Below, piece by piece: positions 63,046 to 64,000 of a DNA stretch of 64,000 nt. This DNA comes from Pararhizobium arenae. Lineage in GTDB: Bacteria; Pseudomonadota; Alphaproteobacteria; Rhizobiales; Rhizobiaceae. Numbering within the stretch: the stretch's first letter is position 1; every line of letters begins with the position of its first letter. The position numbers and the translations under genes are program-made. The stretch lies in NCBI RefSeq assembly GCF_001931685.1, contig NZ_MOOY01000009.1, positions 110,071 to 174,070 on the forward strand. Reading direction: 5' to 3'. The notes under the pieces are model-generated. The model worked only from the letters and a program-made list of their open reading frames with translations. It had not been told where the DNA came from and searched no databases.

Positions 63046-63224
63046 CATGTCATCAGCAGGTTTTCAGCCATCACATTCCCGCGATCTGATTTTGCACATA
63101 GGGCACGGCTCTCCTTACGCGCCGGAAGGTAAACGAAAACTTCCGCCAAACCCTTGAAGTGACTTGTCGCGGTCATCTCACAACTTTAGGGTCTGCCTGC
63201 ATCGCCAAGACAAAAGGACATCCC

Positions 63225-64000
63225 ATGGCCACCGGTTTGATCGCCCTTCTCGACGACATCGCGGCCATCGCCAAGCTCGCAGCCGCGTCCCTCGATGACG
63301 TTGCGGCCCAAACGGCAAAGGCGAGCGCGAAGGCTGCAGGGGTCGTCATCGACGACGCGGCTGTCACGCCGCGTTACGTGGTTGGCCTGTCACCTGCACG
63401 CGAATTGCCTATCATCGGCCGGATTGCGCTTGGATCGCTGAAAAACAAGCTGCTTTTCCTTCTGCCGATCGGCCTGCTTCTTTCGTACTTCGCACCGTTC
63501 GTCATCACGCCGCTGCTCATGCTGGGCGGTGTCTACCTCTGCTACGAGGGCGCGGAAAAACTGTATGAGGCGCTGTTTCCGCACGCTGCGCATCAGCATG
63601 AAGAGGAAATCTCGGCAGCGCCCGCCGATCCCACCGCCCTGGAAAACCAGAAGGTATCCGGCGCCATCCGCACGGACTTCATCCTGTCGGCAGAAATCAT
63701 GGCACTCACCCTTGCCAATGTTTCGGCATCCAGTTTCTACACCCAGGCGGCCGTCCTGGCTTCCGTCGGCATTCTCATCACCCTCGCGGTCTATGGCGTC
63801 GTGGCGCTTATCGTCAAAGCCGACGACATCGGGCTTGTCCTTGCAAAATCGTCGGCCGGGCCCGTAAGGCTGTTCGGGCGCGGCCTTGTTGCCGGCATGC
63901 CCGGTTTTCTTCGGATACTGGCTGCCATCGGCACTGCCGCGATGCTCTGGGTCGGCGGCAGCATTCTGGTCCATGGCCTTGCCCAGCTCGGATACCATGC
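63225..64000 (+). CDS. DUF808 (YedI-like) inner-membrane protein, cut by the right edge
   Basis: The first ~258 residues are visible. They start MATGLIALLDDIAAIAKLAA and SLDDVAAQTAKASAKAAGVV, then IDDAAVTPRYVVGLSPAREL and several membrane helices, the pattern of the DUF808 family. AGGACATCCC precedes the ATG. The C-terminus lies beyond the window. Function in the family is not established. Confidence 0.9.
   Translation, partial: MATGLIALLDDIAAIAKLAAASLDDVAAQTAKASAKAAGVVIDDAAVTPRYVVGLSPARELPIIGRIALGSLKNKLLFLLPIGLLLSYFAPFVITPLLMLGGVYLCYEGAEKLYEALFPHAAHQHEEEISAAPADPTALENQKVSGAIRTDFILSAEIMALTLANVSASSFYTQAAVLASVGILITLAVYGVVALIVKADDIGLVLAKSSAGPVRLFGRGLVAGMPGFLRILAAIGTAAMLWVGGSILVHGLAQLGYH

Overview
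The window is a GC-rich chromosomal segment from an alphaproteobacterium, most likely a member of the Rhizobiaceae (Rhizobium, Ensifer, Shinella or a relative). The evidence is an aerobic CobN-type cobalamin cluster, an ExoD protein, a rhizobial-type betaine-homocysteine methyltransferase, a DUF1127 small protein, and two rhizobia-like palindromic intergenic elements. I see no rRNA or tRNA gene, transposase, prophage or CRISPR array.

Layout. 1-13.6 kb: aerobic cobalamin biosynthesis. cobE-cobA-cobB (cobB cut by the left edge) form one minus-strand operon. cobP-cobW-cobN-cobO form a second, behind a cobalamin riboswitch at about 9843-10180. cobQ is separate. A TSUP permease and a CLC chloride channel are interspersed. 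14.7-17.9 kb: an ABC importer for a quaternary ammonium compound (betaine type). 18-26 kb: surface and polysaccharide genes (acyltransferase, O-antigen ligase-like protein, glycosyltransferase-like protein, OGT/SPINDLY-type protein, phosphodiester glycosidase), with the betaine-homocysteine methyltransferase gene bmt among them behind a SahR-like palindrome.

25.9-37.5 kb: the most notable region. It holds a non-pyrrolysine MttB-family methyltransferase, a corrinoid protein, a DUF1638 protein, a MetV-like Fe-S/zinc protein, MetF, a methyltetrahydrofolate:corrinoid methyltransferase, a phasin-like small protein, a RACE-type corrinoid activator (2Fe-2S plus ASKHA) and a 4Fe-4S ferredoxin-like protein. 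Together these describe an apparent corrinoid-dependent demethylation pathway in what looks like an aerobe. Methyl groups from a quaternary amine would pass through the corrinoid protein to tetrahydrofolate and be oxidised by MetF. The upstream cobalamin cluster would supply the cofactor, the ABC importer the substrate, and the GlxA/GbdR-like AraC regulator at 40.6 kb possibly the control.

37.5-48.3 kb: topoisomerase IB, a LysR regulator divergent from two small genes, two receiver-domain proteins (one a GGDEF cyclase), a large MscS-type channel and small exported proteins. 48.4-52.3 kb: a sulfate ABC transporter operon (sbp-cysT-cysW-cysA). 52.4-57.1 kb: an acyltransferase/SGNH protein, SH3-domain protein and CPA2 antiporter with a cNMP-binding domain. 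57.4-61.0 kb: a rutABCDF pyrimidine-degradation operon behind a strong sigma-54 promoter match. 61-64 kb: a pentapeptide-repeat protein, several small genes and a DUF808 protein cut by the right edge.

All assignments are from reading the sequence. No database search was run.
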